Source: Symbiodinium natans
Lineage: Eukaryota > Sar > Dinophyceae > Suessiales > Symbiodiniaceae
Direction: 5' to 3'
Assembly: GCA_905221605.1 (NCBI GenBank)
Contig: CAJNDS010002268.1
Location: 85,001 to 130,731 of the forward strand
Length of the DNA: 45,731 nucleotides
Made by a program: the position numbers and the translations under genes. The notes under the pieces were generated by a model. It saw only the letters and a list, made by a program, of their open reading frames with translations. It was not told where the DNA came from and searched no databases. Shown piece after piece: positions 20,632 through 29,881 of this stretch (the first letter of the stretch is position 1; the number at the start of each line of letters is the position of its first letter).

Positions 20632-20731
20632 NNNNNNNNNNNNNNNNNNNNNNNNNNNNNNNNNNNNNNNNNNNNNNNNNNNNNNNNNNNNNNNNNNNNN
20701 NNNNNNNNNNNNNNNNNNNNNNNNNNNNNNN
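20632..20731. other. Assembly gap, exactly 100 N
   Basis: One hundred N, the usual placeholder for a gap of unknown size. Different microsatellites lie on its two sides, so the join rests on scaffolding and not on read-through sequence. Confidence 0.99.
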
Positions 20732-21020
20732 CACACACGCACACACGCACACACGCACACACCCACACACGCACACACGCACACACGCACACACGCACAC
20801 ACGCACACACGCACACACCCACACACGCACACACGCACACACGCACACACGCACACACGCACACACGCACACACGCACACACGCACACACGAACACACGC
20901 ACACACGCACACACGCACACACGCACACACGCACACACGCACACACGCACACACGCACACACGCACACACGCACACACGCACGCAAGCACACGCACACGC
21001 ACACGCACACACGCACACAC
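20732..21020. repeat. CACACG microsatellite
   Basis: About 45 units of ACACACGC/CACACG with a few CCAC slips. The His/Thr and Cys/Val frames over it are artefacts. Confidence 0.92.
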
Positions 21021-21070
21021 AGAAAGTGTATAGGCAACTCCCACGCGCAATATGTAAGCATGCATGCGCC

Positions 21071-21208
21071 GGCCTCGCGCCGTCGAGCTCCAGTCGGGTC
21101 TGCTCCGGCCTAGCGCTGTCGAGCTCGAGGGAACATGCATGTCTGCTCCGGCCTCGCGCCGTCGAGCTCCAGTCGCGTCTGCTCCGGCCTAGCGCTGTCG
21201 AGCTCGAG

Positions 21209-21210
<2 letters not shown>
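21071..21210. repeat. 79-bp tandem duplication
   Basis: GGCCTCGCGCCGTCGAGCTC recurs at 21071 and 21150 with nearly identical following sequence. Each unit also holds a half-length internal repeat (GGCCTAGCGCTGTCGAGCTC). Confidence 0.88.

Positions 21211-21212
<2 letters not shown>

Positions 21213-21273
<61 letters not shown>
21213..21273. repeat. CA microsatellite
   Basis: About 30 CA units. 21274-21665 after it is GC-rich leader sequence to the ASCH gene with no gene of its own. Confidence 0.9.
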
Positions 21274-21274
<1 letters not shown>

Positions 21275-21665
21275 GGTCGTTCAGACCGCCCTGCGTGCTG
21301 CGCTCAGCTGGTGGAACGACCAAGAGAAGGCGCGTTGTTGGGCTCGGGCGCATCTGTCATGTCAGGGGTGTAGGACTTTTCACATGAGCCCTGTGCTTCC
21401 TTGTGGCCAGGTCCTTCACGTGTCCTCGCCTGCTCCCTCTTCGGTACCTGCAACATGAGTGCCTGGCCTTGTCCATATAAGGCTTAGCAGCAGCCTTACA
21501 GTCGAGCTCGTGAGCATAGTGTCTTCCAGCTTTCGACGGCTTCTTGCCGCTGACATTCTCAGAGCGTGCGGAAAAACGTGTTGAGCCTCCGGTAGTCCTG
21601 GCGCGGCAGAAAGGTGAGCTTCGTTCTAGATTTCGCCTACCCTTGTTTCTGGGTGTCTTGCGAGG

Positions 21666-22235
21666 ATGGTCCGTTGCAGCCGTGCCTGTGCAGAGACTGC
21701 TCTGACTCCACCACTTCCCGCACCGATCGCTCCCCATGCCGAAGCGCAGTCGTCAGCAGCTTCCTCCGACCTCGCAGATGCTGCCGCTGACCGGCGACCG
21801 CGTGCTGCGCGTGGAGAACGCTGGCTCGATCTGATCCTTGAGAAGACTGCCGAGGTTCGGCGTGACACTGTCGCGCCGGGTGGCTGCTGGCTGGGCTTCA
21901 AGGGCCACGTCTATGCGTGGATGGAGCTCGGCCCGGCTCGCCAGATCCGCGCGCTGGCTGACTTCGCAGCCGCGGAGCCCTCGCACCGAGTCTTGTCTGC
22001 GCCACGGTTGCCTTATGGAGACCACACGCATCTGTGGCCCTTGGTCTGCGTCCGCGTGCTCGCTGAGCCAGTGCCGTTTCGGGTGAAAACGGGGCCGGTG
22101 ACTTGGATTCGTTTCGAGTCCCTCCCCGCCACCGCTGCACCTCTTCCGGGTGCCGAGACGGCCGCGGCGGAGCCGGCGCCCGCGCCCTCGAAACGTCCTC
22201 GATGGCGGCCTGGCGTCCTGCGTGCGGGTGAGTGA
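21666..22235 (+). CDS. ASCH-domain (PUA-like) protein 1
   Basis: 189 residues in one open frame from an AGGATGG start. Residues 1-50 are an Ala/Pro-rich leader. Residues 52-153 fit an ASCH domain: RWLDLILEKTAEVR at 52-65 corresponds to the typical lysine-bearing strand-turn (compare GKTWEIR in the second ASCH protein of this window), and PVTWIRF closes the fold. The ASCH family is a PUA-like beta-barrel that binds RNA, and some members are nucleases or regulators of translation. The tail ends KRPRWRPGVLRAGE, and PRWRxGVLR is shared with the 38.0 kb ASCH protein. A perfect GT donor (GCGG|GTGAGT) overlaps the stop, so splicing into a further exon is possible. Substrate unknown. Confidence 0.6.
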   Translation: MVRCSRACAETALTPPLPAPIAPHAEAQSSAASSDLADAAADRRPRAARGERWLDLILEKTAEVRRDTVAPGGCWLGFKGHVYAWMELGPARQIRALADFAAAEPSHRVLSAPRLPYGDHTHLWPLVCVRVLAEPVPFRVKTGPVTWIRFESLPATAAPLPGAETAAAEPAPAPSKRPRWRPGVLRAGE

Positions 22236-22626
22236 GCATCCATGTCGATGTGGCAGGCCTTGCTCCACAGTCGTCACAGACCTTGGAGAGCGTCTGTCTG
22301 CCAAACGTGCAGGCTGGCAACGGGTGCGTGGAGAAGCAAAAAGGGTGGCTCGCGATGCGTGCTTTGCTCCGCCTCCATCTCACGGCGCGCGGGCTGCCTC
22401 CTTGCGTGTTCTTGCTGCAGCACGGAGGCTCAGGCTCCACGTCTGAGCGAAAGCTGTCTCCTCCGCCATGTCTGCTTCGCTTGCGCTGCACCGCTGCTGC
22501 GGCAGCCTGCTGAGGAGGTCCTGCTTCTGGGCATGGTCACCACAGGCCTCTGGCCGTGACGAGGTGGCGCCGCGCAGAGTGTGGCCTGCCGGACGGGGCA
22601 GTCCGTCTACTACCGTCGCCGGTGCC

Positions 22627-23036
22627 ATGGCTTCCGTGGACCCGTCACCACTACGTGGCAAGGGAGTCCTGGTCTGGTTTGACGGCCTGCTCCTCACCGT
22701 CGACGTCACGGCCCTGGACTTCCTGGCAGTCTGGCGCCGGTGCCTGGAGGATCACGGGCTGCGGAGGGTTGAGCCGGGACAACCAGGGCTTCCTCACGCA
22801 GTACCTGCTCTTCTTGGATGTCGAGTACCGGCACCAAGGCTTTCACCCCGGCGGTCTCTAGCAGCCGGGCACGACGGCGTGCTGTGCCTTTGCGCTTTCT
22901 CGCCCGGGCGGTGCTGCGCCGCGAGGCGGTGCTCACCGGCACCCAGGTCCACCGCAGCACTTGGCGTGCCCTGATCTTTGACGTCAACATCACCGACGCA
23001 GAGGACGTGGCGCAGATCCTTCGCCACCGCATCTAG
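22627..23036 (+). CDS. Small protein in three shifted frames; C-terminus shared with the 24.6 kb gene
   Basis: The start at 22627 (GCCATGGC) gives KGVLVWFDGLLLTVDV, a beta-like N-terminus faintly like a ubiquitin fold. Coding character then moves to a second frame (NQGFLTQYLLFLDVEYRH, about 22775-22860) and a third (22818-23036). The third ends STWRALIFDVNI and then RHRI. The last 28 residues match the end of the protein stopping at 25287. Two frame changes without AG|G introns point to a decayed copy or sequence errors. Unusual splicing is the alternative. Between 22236 and 22626 I see no gene. Confidence 0.35.
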
Positions 23037-23185
23037 CCTCTTGTCTCCGATTTGTTCACAGTCCTCGACGAGTCCGATGCAGTGTGCCGTGCGACGGAGA
23101 GTTTGAGGCGCACACACACAGTAGTTCGGTGGTGGTCTGTCGTTTGGAGCAATCTCTCCGATCGTGTGTGCGACGTCCGAGCTCC

Positions 23186-23220
23186 TCCTACAGGTACTGT
23201 ATATAGACAGAGTTCGGTGT
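23186..23220 (+). repeat. 35-bp exact repeat, copy A
   Basis: Identical over 35 bp to 31093-31127, with a core GGTACTGTATATAGACAGAG. Similarity extends about 20 bp to each side (GCGACG...CCG upstream, TCGCTGCT...CACTGCA downstream). In both places it follows a gene end and precedes a new gene. Confidence 0.9.
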
Positions 23221-23460
23221 CCCTCGCTGCTACCACTGCAGGTTACACACTAGGCGGGCCACATGCGCCCAGCAGCATTCTGGTGTTGATGCGAAAAGGC
23301 CCTCGAGGCAGTCGGCTCGACTTGTCCGGACGTGCGTCGCTTCCTTGCTGGGGATGCACCCCTTCTGTTAGACTCAGAGGTGGCTGCGTGCATGTCTCTT
23401 TCGCCTCGCCTTTTATCTCTCAAGCTCGACTGACACTTTTCGAGGACGGCCGGGTCAGCA

Positions 23461-23886
23461 ATGTGCTGGGACACAACCTTCCTGCCCGATGCGGACTTCT
23501 ACCAGGCCCGCGACCAACTGTACTGGGACGGGCTGACGCGGACGGCGCAGGTCCAGACGCTCCATGCCTCCTGGCGGCCGTCCGACGAGCCGCCGCTCTG
23601 GGCCATTGTGCTGGAGGGGCCTTCGCCCTTGCGGCTCCCCGGGGCAGACCAGCCTCGGCTGCACGTCTCCATCGGCTATGAGGACGAGCTCGACGAGGCG
23701 GCTAGACGTGAGCTGCAGGAGCTGTGGAGCGAGCCCCGAGTCATCACGGTATGGTTCCACCGGTTTGGCCACGGGCGCACCGGCGAGCTGAGCCTGCAGT
23801 ATTGCCCCGTGGCCCAGTGTGACGCCATCTGGCGGGCCCACCGACAGAGCCGGTACCGGAACAGGCCCCTGCACATCAGCTTCTAG
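23461..23886 (+). CDS. Probable 2H phosphoesterase-like protein
   Basis: 141 residues from ATG 23461. Two His-x-Ser motifs are visible: LHVSIGY (H68, S70) and RPLHISF (H138, S140) at the very end. Paired H-x-[ST] motifs in beta strands are the signature of the 2H phosphoesterase superfamily (2',5'-RNA ligase/CPDase type), which hydrolyses 2',3'-cyclic phosphates or 2'-5' links in RNA. The spacing of 70 residues is slightly short, and the protein ends right after motif 2, so a missing last strand or a further exon is possible. Between the motifs are a helix (DEAARRELQELWSE) and a strand (VITVWFHRFG), as expected. It lies 1.2 kb after an ASCH gene on the same strand. The assignment is from motif pattern only. 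Confidence 0.5.
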   Translation: MCWDTTFLPDADFYQARDQLYWDGLTRTAQVQTLHASWRPSDEPPLWAIVLEGPSPLRLPGADQPRLHVSIGYEDELDEAARRELQELWSEPRVITVWFHRFGHGRTGELSLQYCPVAQCDAIWRAHRQSRYRNRPLHISF

Positions 23887-24627
23887 CACGCGTCCACACG
23901 CGTGTCGCCGGTCGTGTCGCTGGCGGAGTTCGCGTAGAGGTGCTGTGCCGTTCGTACAAAGGCTTTCCTCTCGTCCTTCGCGCCCTGGTTGCGCGCACGG
24001 GGGCGTCGGCGCCGCTGACGTTCCGTCGCACAGCGTGCGGCTTGCAGGGCGCTGAACTTGCTCGGGCTCGCGGTCGCCGGCCAGCGAACACTCACCGAGG
24101 ACATTAAGACAGTGCACTTCGCCAGTCCCTGACACTTCTATGTGGCCGAGTCCTTTTTACTGCCGGATGGGAGAGAAAACTGGGCGCCACCAATCTTAAC
24201 GATGGCGATCTGTCCGGTGCCCCGCGCCACACGCGCGTGGGGTCGGAGTTCGTGGGCAGTAGCTGCGATGAAAGAAAAAGAGGCCAGTGCATTGTAAACT
24301 CACTCGACAGATGATAGACTGCCTTTACTCGCTGCAGTGTTTTTTGACGCGCGCGCGATCGGCGGCTGCGCACGCGCGCACGCACGCACGCACGCACGCA
24401 AGCACGCATGCGCGCGCGCACTCGGTGCTGCCTACCAGTGCTCGCGTTGTTCGTGCAAAGACCCATCGTGATAAGTGCAGGTTGTGTGCCTGCCATGTAC
24501 AGAGCCAGACTGGGGCGGGAGTACTGGTTCTGGAGCTCATGACTATGTTCGGGAGCTTCTTTTCCGCAGCTTTTCTGGCTCAGTGACCTCCGTTGCGTCC
24601 GCCCGCCTTCTTCGCCTGCGCAGTATA
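23887..24627. other. Intergenic GC-rich sequence with GCAC microsatellite
   Basis: Contains a (GCAC)n/(GCGC)n tract at about 24352-24420. Frames across it change composition abruptly. No gene supported. Confidence 0.6.
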
Positions 24628-25287
24628 ATGCCTATGCCCCATCGTGCGCCCTGGGCGGACGCGTCCGACTCGGACGAGTCCAGTGAGGTGGAACCTGACA
24701 TTGCGGCTGCGGCGCAGACTTCGAGGCTCGCCCTGCCCGTGCCCTTGCCGCGTCGTGCGCCCTGGGCGGACGCGTCGGACTCGGAGGAGGCGTCCGTCAT
24801 TGAGCCAGCTACGCCGAGCCCATCACAGACTTGGACACCCTCGCCTGCTGCACAAGGTTTTGATCCTGCTGGTAACGCACGGGTCTCTGGTCTCTCCGCC
24901 CTGGCCCAGCTCAACACTGAAGGAGGGGACCGTGCCGTCGGCCCAGCGCCTGCTGCTGCCCCTGCGGTCGCTGCGCAGGTCGTGCCGGCCCCGTGCCGTG
25001 CTGTTTCTTCCGAGGCAGCCTGTGTCCTGGGGTCCTCGGCGAGAGCAGCTTCCAGAAGGCATCGCCTGAGTGTGGAGATCGCAGCTTTCGTGCGGACAAT
25101 GCTACTGGCGTCCGCACACTGTGGGCCGCACTTGCGCAGCGTGCTGCGCGGTTGGCAGACCCGCCTCATACGCCATTGCGTTCTTGGCGAGATCCGGATC
25201 TCTTGCAGCACTTGGCGTGCTCTGATCTTCGATGTCCACATCCCGGACGAGGGCGAGATCTCGCAGCGCCAGCACCATCGCGTATAA
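24628..25287 (+). CDS. Hypothetical protein with duplicated acidic RAPWADASDS motif and shared C-terminus
   Basis: 219 residues from ATG 24628. The N-terminus has a direct duplication, HRAPWADASDSDES and RRAPWADASDSEEA, each followed by a hydrophobic/EP segment. A Trp-Ala-Asp acidic motif like this is common in low-complexity parts of dinoflagellate proteins, as far as I recall. The middle is Ala/Pro-rich and probably disordered. The C-terminal 90 residues look more ordered, and the last 28 (STWRALIFDVHIPDEG... to the end) match the end of the gene stopping at 23036, also at DNA level. No enzymatic motif is seen and the function is unknown. The shared end suggests a mobile C-terminal exon or duplicated gene ends. 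Confidence 0.5.
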   Translation: MPMPHRAPWADASDSDESSEVEPDIAAAAQTSRLALPVPLPRRAPWADASDSEEASVIEPATPSPSQTWTPSPAAQGFDPAGNARVSGLSALAQLNTEGGDRAVGPAPAAAPAVAAQVVPAPCRAVSSEAACVLGSSARAASRRHRLSVEIAAFVRTMLLASAHCGPHLRSVLRGWQTRLIRHCVLGEIRISCSTWRALIFDVHIPDEGEISQRQHHRV

Positions 25288-25667
25288 CTCGGCCACCCGG
25301 AAGTGGAGTCGCTCGTCCTCATGCTGTTTCACGTTCCCCCCCTGCCTCCGGCGTGTCTACAGCACAGACTGCCGGGGAAAAAAAAATTTCAAAGAGCTCC
25401 TGGACCTAGTCTACTCGGTAGCTATAGAGAGGAAAAGGAAGAAGCCGGTGTGCGCTGGCCTGTGCAGATTCGCACAGGTGTCTGCCGCAGTGCACTTCTC
25501 GCATTTGCTGCGGAGGCAGGGTTCGTTTTCAGTGAACAGAAAATGCTAGATGCAGGGACCCCATCGTTTGGAAGTAATTCGATTGTCGACCGAGTTGTTC
25601 GCGGCTCCTTTCTAGCTTCTTCTAAGTTGAGTGAGCCTTGTGGTGGCGCAGTGCTTCGCGTGCAGCC

Positions 25668-26214
25668 ATGCCGGCGCTTCTTCCCCACGTGCCCGCTGTG
25701 CATATGCATGCGGCCCGCCTCTTGACGCCCCTGGACTACTTGAGCTTCTTGGGTGCGGGGTCTGGAGGCGACATGGGCGGCCATCGGGCCTGCCTCTGTG
25801 CTTTCCGCGAGGCACACAGCCGGATCCTGGCCGTGCTGGATGTGGTGCGGTGGCGCGGTCTAGCTTGCTCTAGCCTACAGGGCGTGCCGGGCATCTCCTT
25901 TTTTTGGAACGCGCAGGCTCTCTGCTTGGAGGATTGGCTGGGTCGCGTGTCAGGATGCGGCGGCATGGCAGCCCGACGCGCCTATCCGGCTGCAAGCTCC
26001 GCGCCTGCTCCGTGCCTCGACGGTGAATCTCTTCATGGTTTTCCTGGAGTTCGCCGCCCTGCGCTTCGTCCTCCTGGCCTTCGAGGCGACAGCGGAGGCT
26101 GACTCGTCGCCGTCCTCGCAGGATGCGGTCACGGTGGTCTCCTCGGCCTCTCCCACCTCGTTTCATGCCGCCGCTGCCTTCACAGGCCTCTTCCTGGTGC
26201 TCGACTCCGACTAG
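25668..26214 (+). pseudogene. Frame-shifted relative of the 30.2 kb F-box-like gene
   Basis: From ATG 25668 one frame reads LLTPLDYLSFLG...REAHSRILAVLD...FFWNAQALCLEDWL, which aligns without gaps over about 48 residues to the intact protein at 30185 (ERKRRVRAMVD...FFWNLSQEPLEAFL). After about 25960 the similarity continues in another frame: VNLFMVFLEFAALRFVLLAF against the intact IYVVSYLLERVPFCLLAL, and SPTSFHAAAAF near the end. About 80 middle residues of the intact protein are missing. It is therefore either a damaged copy or a gene using an unusual intron. Upstream, 25288-25667 has no supported gene. Confidence 0.55.
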
Positions 26215-26784
26215 AGCCGGAGAACCTCTGGAACTTTTCGGGTTTGACCCAGGATGCTTCTTTCCATCGGCGACTTTAAATTTCGTCGTGCACAGGTTCC
26301 GTGGATCTTCTAGCCTGCGAACGCTGTGGATTTGACCGTGGGGCTCGGGGGACGGACGCGCTGTGTAATTACAGTGCGCAGCAGCGCAGGCAGCCGTGTG
26401 CCCTCCTCGGGGGCGGACGCCCATGTTTCTTTTGTGTCTCGGTTTCACACCGACACTGAGTGCTTCCAGGAAAAAAGGGCAGGCGCTGTGCGTGCATGAA
26501 CGACTATGATCAGTAACCTTCGGCCGGCTGCTCTGGCTTCTTCACCATCCGCATAGGATATATAATCTCCTGGAAGCGAAAGATGGGATTCTGGTCCGGG
26601 CTCTTTATCAAATCTGCTTCTCTTGTGCCGAGGTCCGGCCGCCTCGACTTCCGCAGCATCCCTGTTGCTCGAAGACTCGTGCGACTGTCCCCTGCGAGAT
26701 GCGCGTCAGCGAGGTGGCTGGGCTGAGCGCGGACGCTCGGCGCACGTGCTGGTGCCAAGGCGAGAGGAGTGTCCTACGTGTGGA

Positions 26785-27789
26785 ATGAGTTTGCTGTTGC
26801 GTGTAGCAGGCAACTGCACTTCATCCTGCGGAGGCCTCGCTTGCCTGCGCTTCGAACAGGACGCTGAGGCCGCGTTGCGCGACGCGCACCTGGCCCTGGC
26901 CCGAGCGGAAACCCGCGCGGCGGACTCCGTCGCAGCCCTGCGGGCCCTGGTGCTGATTCCGATTTTCCGCGCAGGCGGACGCGGGCTGTTGGCGGAGAGA
27001 GTGGCGGCCCGGTCCGAGTGCATCACGCATTGCAGCAGGTATATAATGCTTCGTAGCTGTGACATGCTTGCCCAAGGCTTCCTTTCTGAGCTCGGGATTG
27101 CCACAGCCGACGCCGATGCCGCAGTTCGCGCCTCTCCGGCCAGTCGCCGCGGAGGAGATAGTTCCTGCTGGGGGCGTCATCCAGCCCGACCTCGTCGTGG
27201 AGATGTGGCACGAGGACCAGCGTCTTTCGTGTCTTTCGTTACAGCGTGTGCCACTCGCTCTCATCGTTCCCCCGCAGGTACAGCTGCTACGGCGATGCAA
27301 TGCCGTGCACCGAGGACAGCTGGTGCAGACGTGGCGCCGCGTTGCTGGCCTGGAAAATGCCGAGGGAGCTCTGCTGCTGCAACTCGGTTGCCTATGACCG
27401 GCGCTTTCCTGGCTCGCTATGTGTGCGTGGAAGGAACATCTCTGTCCTTCGGAATACAGTCTCGCGACAGACACGTGAGACCATTGTCGGGTCTGCAAAG
27501 GCTCCGGGCAGCTGTAGGCGGTTGCACAGAGCCTCTTTTGGGTGTCTCTGCAGAGTCGCACATGTCGACGTCTGGATCAACGCCATTGCGAGTGCGAGTG
27601 CGTGACAGAAAATTGCCTTCGCGATTTAAGGGCGAAGCCGACGTGTCTCCGAGACAAACAAAAGCCAAGGTTTGCGCGTGCTCTGTTGCGCACCTGGGTC
27701 TTCATGGATACGTGGCGTGCATTAGCATCGCTTCGGCGCCCCGCGGCTTACATGTCCTTGCTCCAGGGGTCGTAGGCTTTTTCTCGTGA
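26785..27789 (+). CDS. Uncertain open frame with Cys-rich start and helix
   Basis: The frame is open from 26623, first ATG 26785. Just upstream and after the Met it carries CPTCG and later CTSSCGGLAC, which could be zinc-binding. Then follows a regular amphipathic helix (FEQDAEAALRDAHLALARAE). Beyond about 26960 the composition becomes irregular and another + frame (27116-27397) looks better, so probably only the first 200-300 bp are a real exon. 26215-26784 contains nothing I can support on +. Confidence 0.25.
   Translation: MSLLLRVAGNCTSSCGGLACLRFEQDAEAALRDAHLALARAETRAADSVAALRALVLIPIFRAGGRGLLAERVAARSECITHCSRYIMLRSCDMLAQGFLSELGIATADADAAVRASPASRRGGDSSCWGRHPARPRRGDVARGPASFVSFVTACATRSHRSPAGTAATAMQCRAPRTAGADVAPRCWPGKCRGSSAAATRLPMTGAFLARYVCVEGTSLSFGIQSRDRHVRPLSGLQRLRAAVGGCTEPLLGVSAESHMSTSGSTPLRVRVRDRKLPSRFKGEADVSPRQTKAKVCACSVAHLGLHGYVACISIASAPRGLHVLAPGVVGFFS
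27116..27397 (+). CDS. Possible 93-residue protein or exon
   Basis: ATG 27116 opens a frame with protein-like composition: a Pro-rich start, then PDLVVEMWHEDQRLSCLSLQ and LVQTWRRVAGLENAEGALLL, alternating hydrophobic strands and a helix. It overlaps the frame above, and both cannot be fully real. A TATATAAT sequence lies about 75 bp upstream, which may be chance. No family recognised. Confidence 0.3.
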   Translation: MPQFAPLRPVAAEEIVPAGGVIQPDLVVEMWHEDQRLSCLSLQRVPLALIVPPQVQLLRRCNAVHRGQLVQTWRRVAGLENAEGALLLQLGCL

Positions 27790-27821
27790 TCCGCACTCCC
27801 CGCCTGACCGATCTGCTCAGC

Positions 27822-29702
27822 ATGGCAAGCGGTGGTCGGGATGTTGGCTTGCCAAGCGGCGAGGCCGTGGACGAGTTCTTCCAGCACCTGGAGAAGCACG
27901 TGCCTTTCCCGGACGGTGCCTTCGTCGAACTGCTTCCAGGGGAGCTGCTAGAAGAATGGCGGCGCATCGGCGACACGCAAAGCGTGCCGTGGCCGTGGGT
28001 GATGCTCTGCGAGCTGGCTTTGGCCAGCTTTCTCAGCCCTACTGCCTGCTTCCACCCGCTGGCCTCCTTCCAGGTCTACTCCCTGACTTGGAGCTTCTTC
28101 CTCCATCCGGGATCTTGCCACACCTCCAACTTGCTTCGTCTTTATCAGAACGTGCTGCACGGGGTGGAGCTCAAGGCCAATCAAGACCGTGCGGAGATGC
28201 GTGCCCGCCTCAAGGCGGAGGCCATGCCGAACCAGCAGGCCCAGCAGCGCTTGAAGCTGCGCCTCAAGAAGCTCGGCAACGTCTCCTTACGACTCGGCAC
28301 CGGCTCCTTGGAGGGCGTCGGTCTGAAGATGTCTGCCGACCCCGGTCGAACCGCCGCATCTGGGTTCCTCGTGGAAGGAACCCAATTTCTGGGCTGGCTG
28401 CAGAGTGAGTTTGGCGTGAACAAAGCGATTGCCACGCAGCTCTGGGAACGCATGTCCTGGCAGAGGGACGTCATCAACGCGCAGAGAGCGTTCGGGATGA
28501 CATACCCGTTTCTCGGCGTCTGTGGAGCCGTGCATCTGGAGGATTTGTGGCCGCTTTACAGTCAGGCGGACCCTCTAGGTCTGCGCAGTCGCCTGTGCCT
28601 GTTCTACACGCGCCCCGCGATGAAGCGGGCACGAGCCATCCAAACCGCAAACGAGCTTCTGGGCAACACTCCGGGAAGCAACAACCTGGAGTCTCGTCTG
28701 GTGACGAGGTTCTACCACATCTACCGGGCGCACTCGCCGGAGCATCGCGAGGAGAACGACTTCGGTTTTCACTTGAATTACCCCTTCCTGAACTACACAT
28801 TCGCCGAGGAGGACGACGGCGCCGCCGAGAAGCTTTTCTACGCACACTTTGACCAACAGGTGCAACTCCAGGAGGAAAATTACCTGGTGCGCCATGAAGC
28901 TTCCAAGAGGCACGGGAAGCTGAAGGGCAAGCATCTACGGCATGCCATGAACTTCCACAACGTGCTGCTCGCCTTTGCCGAGCAGGACCCGCGCACCTGG
29001 CCCACGGGGATTTCGGCTACGTGCATGCGGGCGGCGGACTTGCTGGGACGACACTTCGAGGGGGTGGCGGATGCCGTCCAGGCGCAGGCAGCCAAGGCCA
29101 AGCATGTCGACAAGCCGGAGAACACTGGGCCTGCGGCTGAGGCGACTTTGCGAACCCATGCCGCTCGCATTGCTCACCTGCGCAACCTCGACCTCGATGC
29201 CTTCCTGGTCGCAGTGCCTGCAGCCCTGAAGCCGCATGTGGTGCCCTTCGCAAGGGCTTTGCTTCTCATGGCCACCCCCTGGCTTGAGTCCACTTTTCTC
29301 AAGTCCCACGCATACATCCGGGACAATCTGGTTGAAGCCGCGGAGGAGAAGCTCGTTCTCATTTGGACTTCCCTGATTCTGTTGGAGAAATTGCAGCTTG
29401 CTTACTGCGCGGTGTCCAGCAACACAAGTGGCGTGAAGAAGCTTTTTGCTGTGAAACGGCTGCACGACCCGGACGCGCCGTGGTCCGACGTCTTCGAGCA
29501 TGTCCTCCAGTGTTTCGGGGTCGATTTGGCGGCCTACCAGGCGCAGTCTCTGGATGCCGTCTTGCTCGAGCGCCCCGCTACAGCCCCGAGAAGTTTGCCG
29601 AGTGGAACGCATGAGGCACTCTTCAAGCCGCCGGTGCCGGGGATCCGCTTTTGGAGTCCAGTTCCATTTCCCAGCGCTCGTGGTTTTGCTCTCTTTTGCT
29701 AG
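27822..29702 (+). CDS. DUF3987-like protein with degenerate P-loop (626 aa)
   Basis: A single long open frame. The Met at 27822 (AGCATGGCA) is preferred over the upstream non-ATG extension. Residues 57-110 (PWPWVMLCELALASFLSP... then FFLHPGSCHTSNLLRLY) resemble the start of DUF3987 proteins, where a helix-rich segment leads to a Walker A loop. Here the loop reads HPGSCHTSN without the Lys, so ATP binding is doubtful. Residues 180-267 (EGTQFLGWLQ...WERMSWQRDVINAQ...FLGVCGAVHLEDLWPL...GLRSRLCLFYTRP) follow the family's order of sensor strand, 'gG-Q/H-P-E' segment and Arg-bearing strand. The C-terminal half is helical without known motifs. DUF3987 proteins are helicase/primase-like and often linked to phages or mobile elements. 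The assignment rests on pattern resemblance. The frame is intact and composition even, so the gene itself is secure. Confidence 0.65.
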   Translation: MASGGRDVGLPSGEAVDEFFQHLEKHVPFPDGAFVELLPGELLEEWRRIGDTQSVPWPWVMLCELALASFLSPTACFHPLASFQVYSLTWSFFLHPGSCHTSNLLRLYQNVLHGVELKANQDRAEMRARLKAEAMPNQQAQQRLKLRLKKLGNVSLRLGTGSLEGVGLKMSADPGRTAASGFLVEGTQFLGWLQSEFGVNKAIATQLWERMSWQRDVINAQRAFGMTYPFLGVCGAVHLEDLWPLYSQADPLGLRSRLCLFYTRPAMKRARAIQTANELLGNTPGSNNLESRLVTRFYHIYRAHSPEHREENDFGFHLNYPFLNYTFAEEDDGAAEKLFYAHFDQQVQLQEENYLVRHEASKRHGKLKGKHLRHAMNFHNVLLAFAEQDPRTWPTGISATCMRAADLLGRHFEGVADAVQAQAAKAKHVDKPENTGPAAEATLRTHAARIAHLRNLDLDAFLVAVPAALKPHVVPFARALLLMATPWLESTFLKSHAYIRDNLVEAAEEKLVLIWTSLILLEKLQLAYCAVSSNTSGVKKLFAVKRLHDPDAPWSDVFEHVLQCFGVDLAAYQAQSLDAVLLERPATAPRSLPSGTHEALFKPPVPGIRFWSPVPFPSARGFALFC

Positions 29703-29881
29703 CGGCTGGCTGATCGGCCGACCAGCCGTGCAGGAAGATGCTGCCTCCTTGGACACGAAGAGCTCTGTATGTCTATGTGTGTGTGCGTGTGCTCCATGAT
29801 TCTCCGATCTTTTCTCTTCCTGCAGGCATGCACGCACCTGTCGAGACAGAATGAGACAGTATAGGACAAAGTCCGAGTTCC

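Noticed and set aside
20462-21373. Long frames on both strands around the gap.
   Set aside because: Made of microsatellite peptides and unknown residues from N.
22627-22760. Ubiquitin-like domain in KGVLVWFDGLLLTVDV...
   Set aside because: Only the first strands resemble the fold. The rest is in other frames, so the resemblance is too weak to name.
24618-24632. TATA-like CAGTATAATG at the 24.6 kb gene start, and TATATAAT at about 27040 and 26570.
   Set aside because: Dinoflagellate promoters are not known to rely on a canonical TATA box, and such words are expected by chance.
26510-26758. Minus-strand frame ending FRFQEIIYPMRMVKKPEQPA.
   Set aside because: The end looks protein-like, but it lacks a convincing upstream exon on minus, overlaps + coding character and would be the only minus gene. 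Worth a transcript check.
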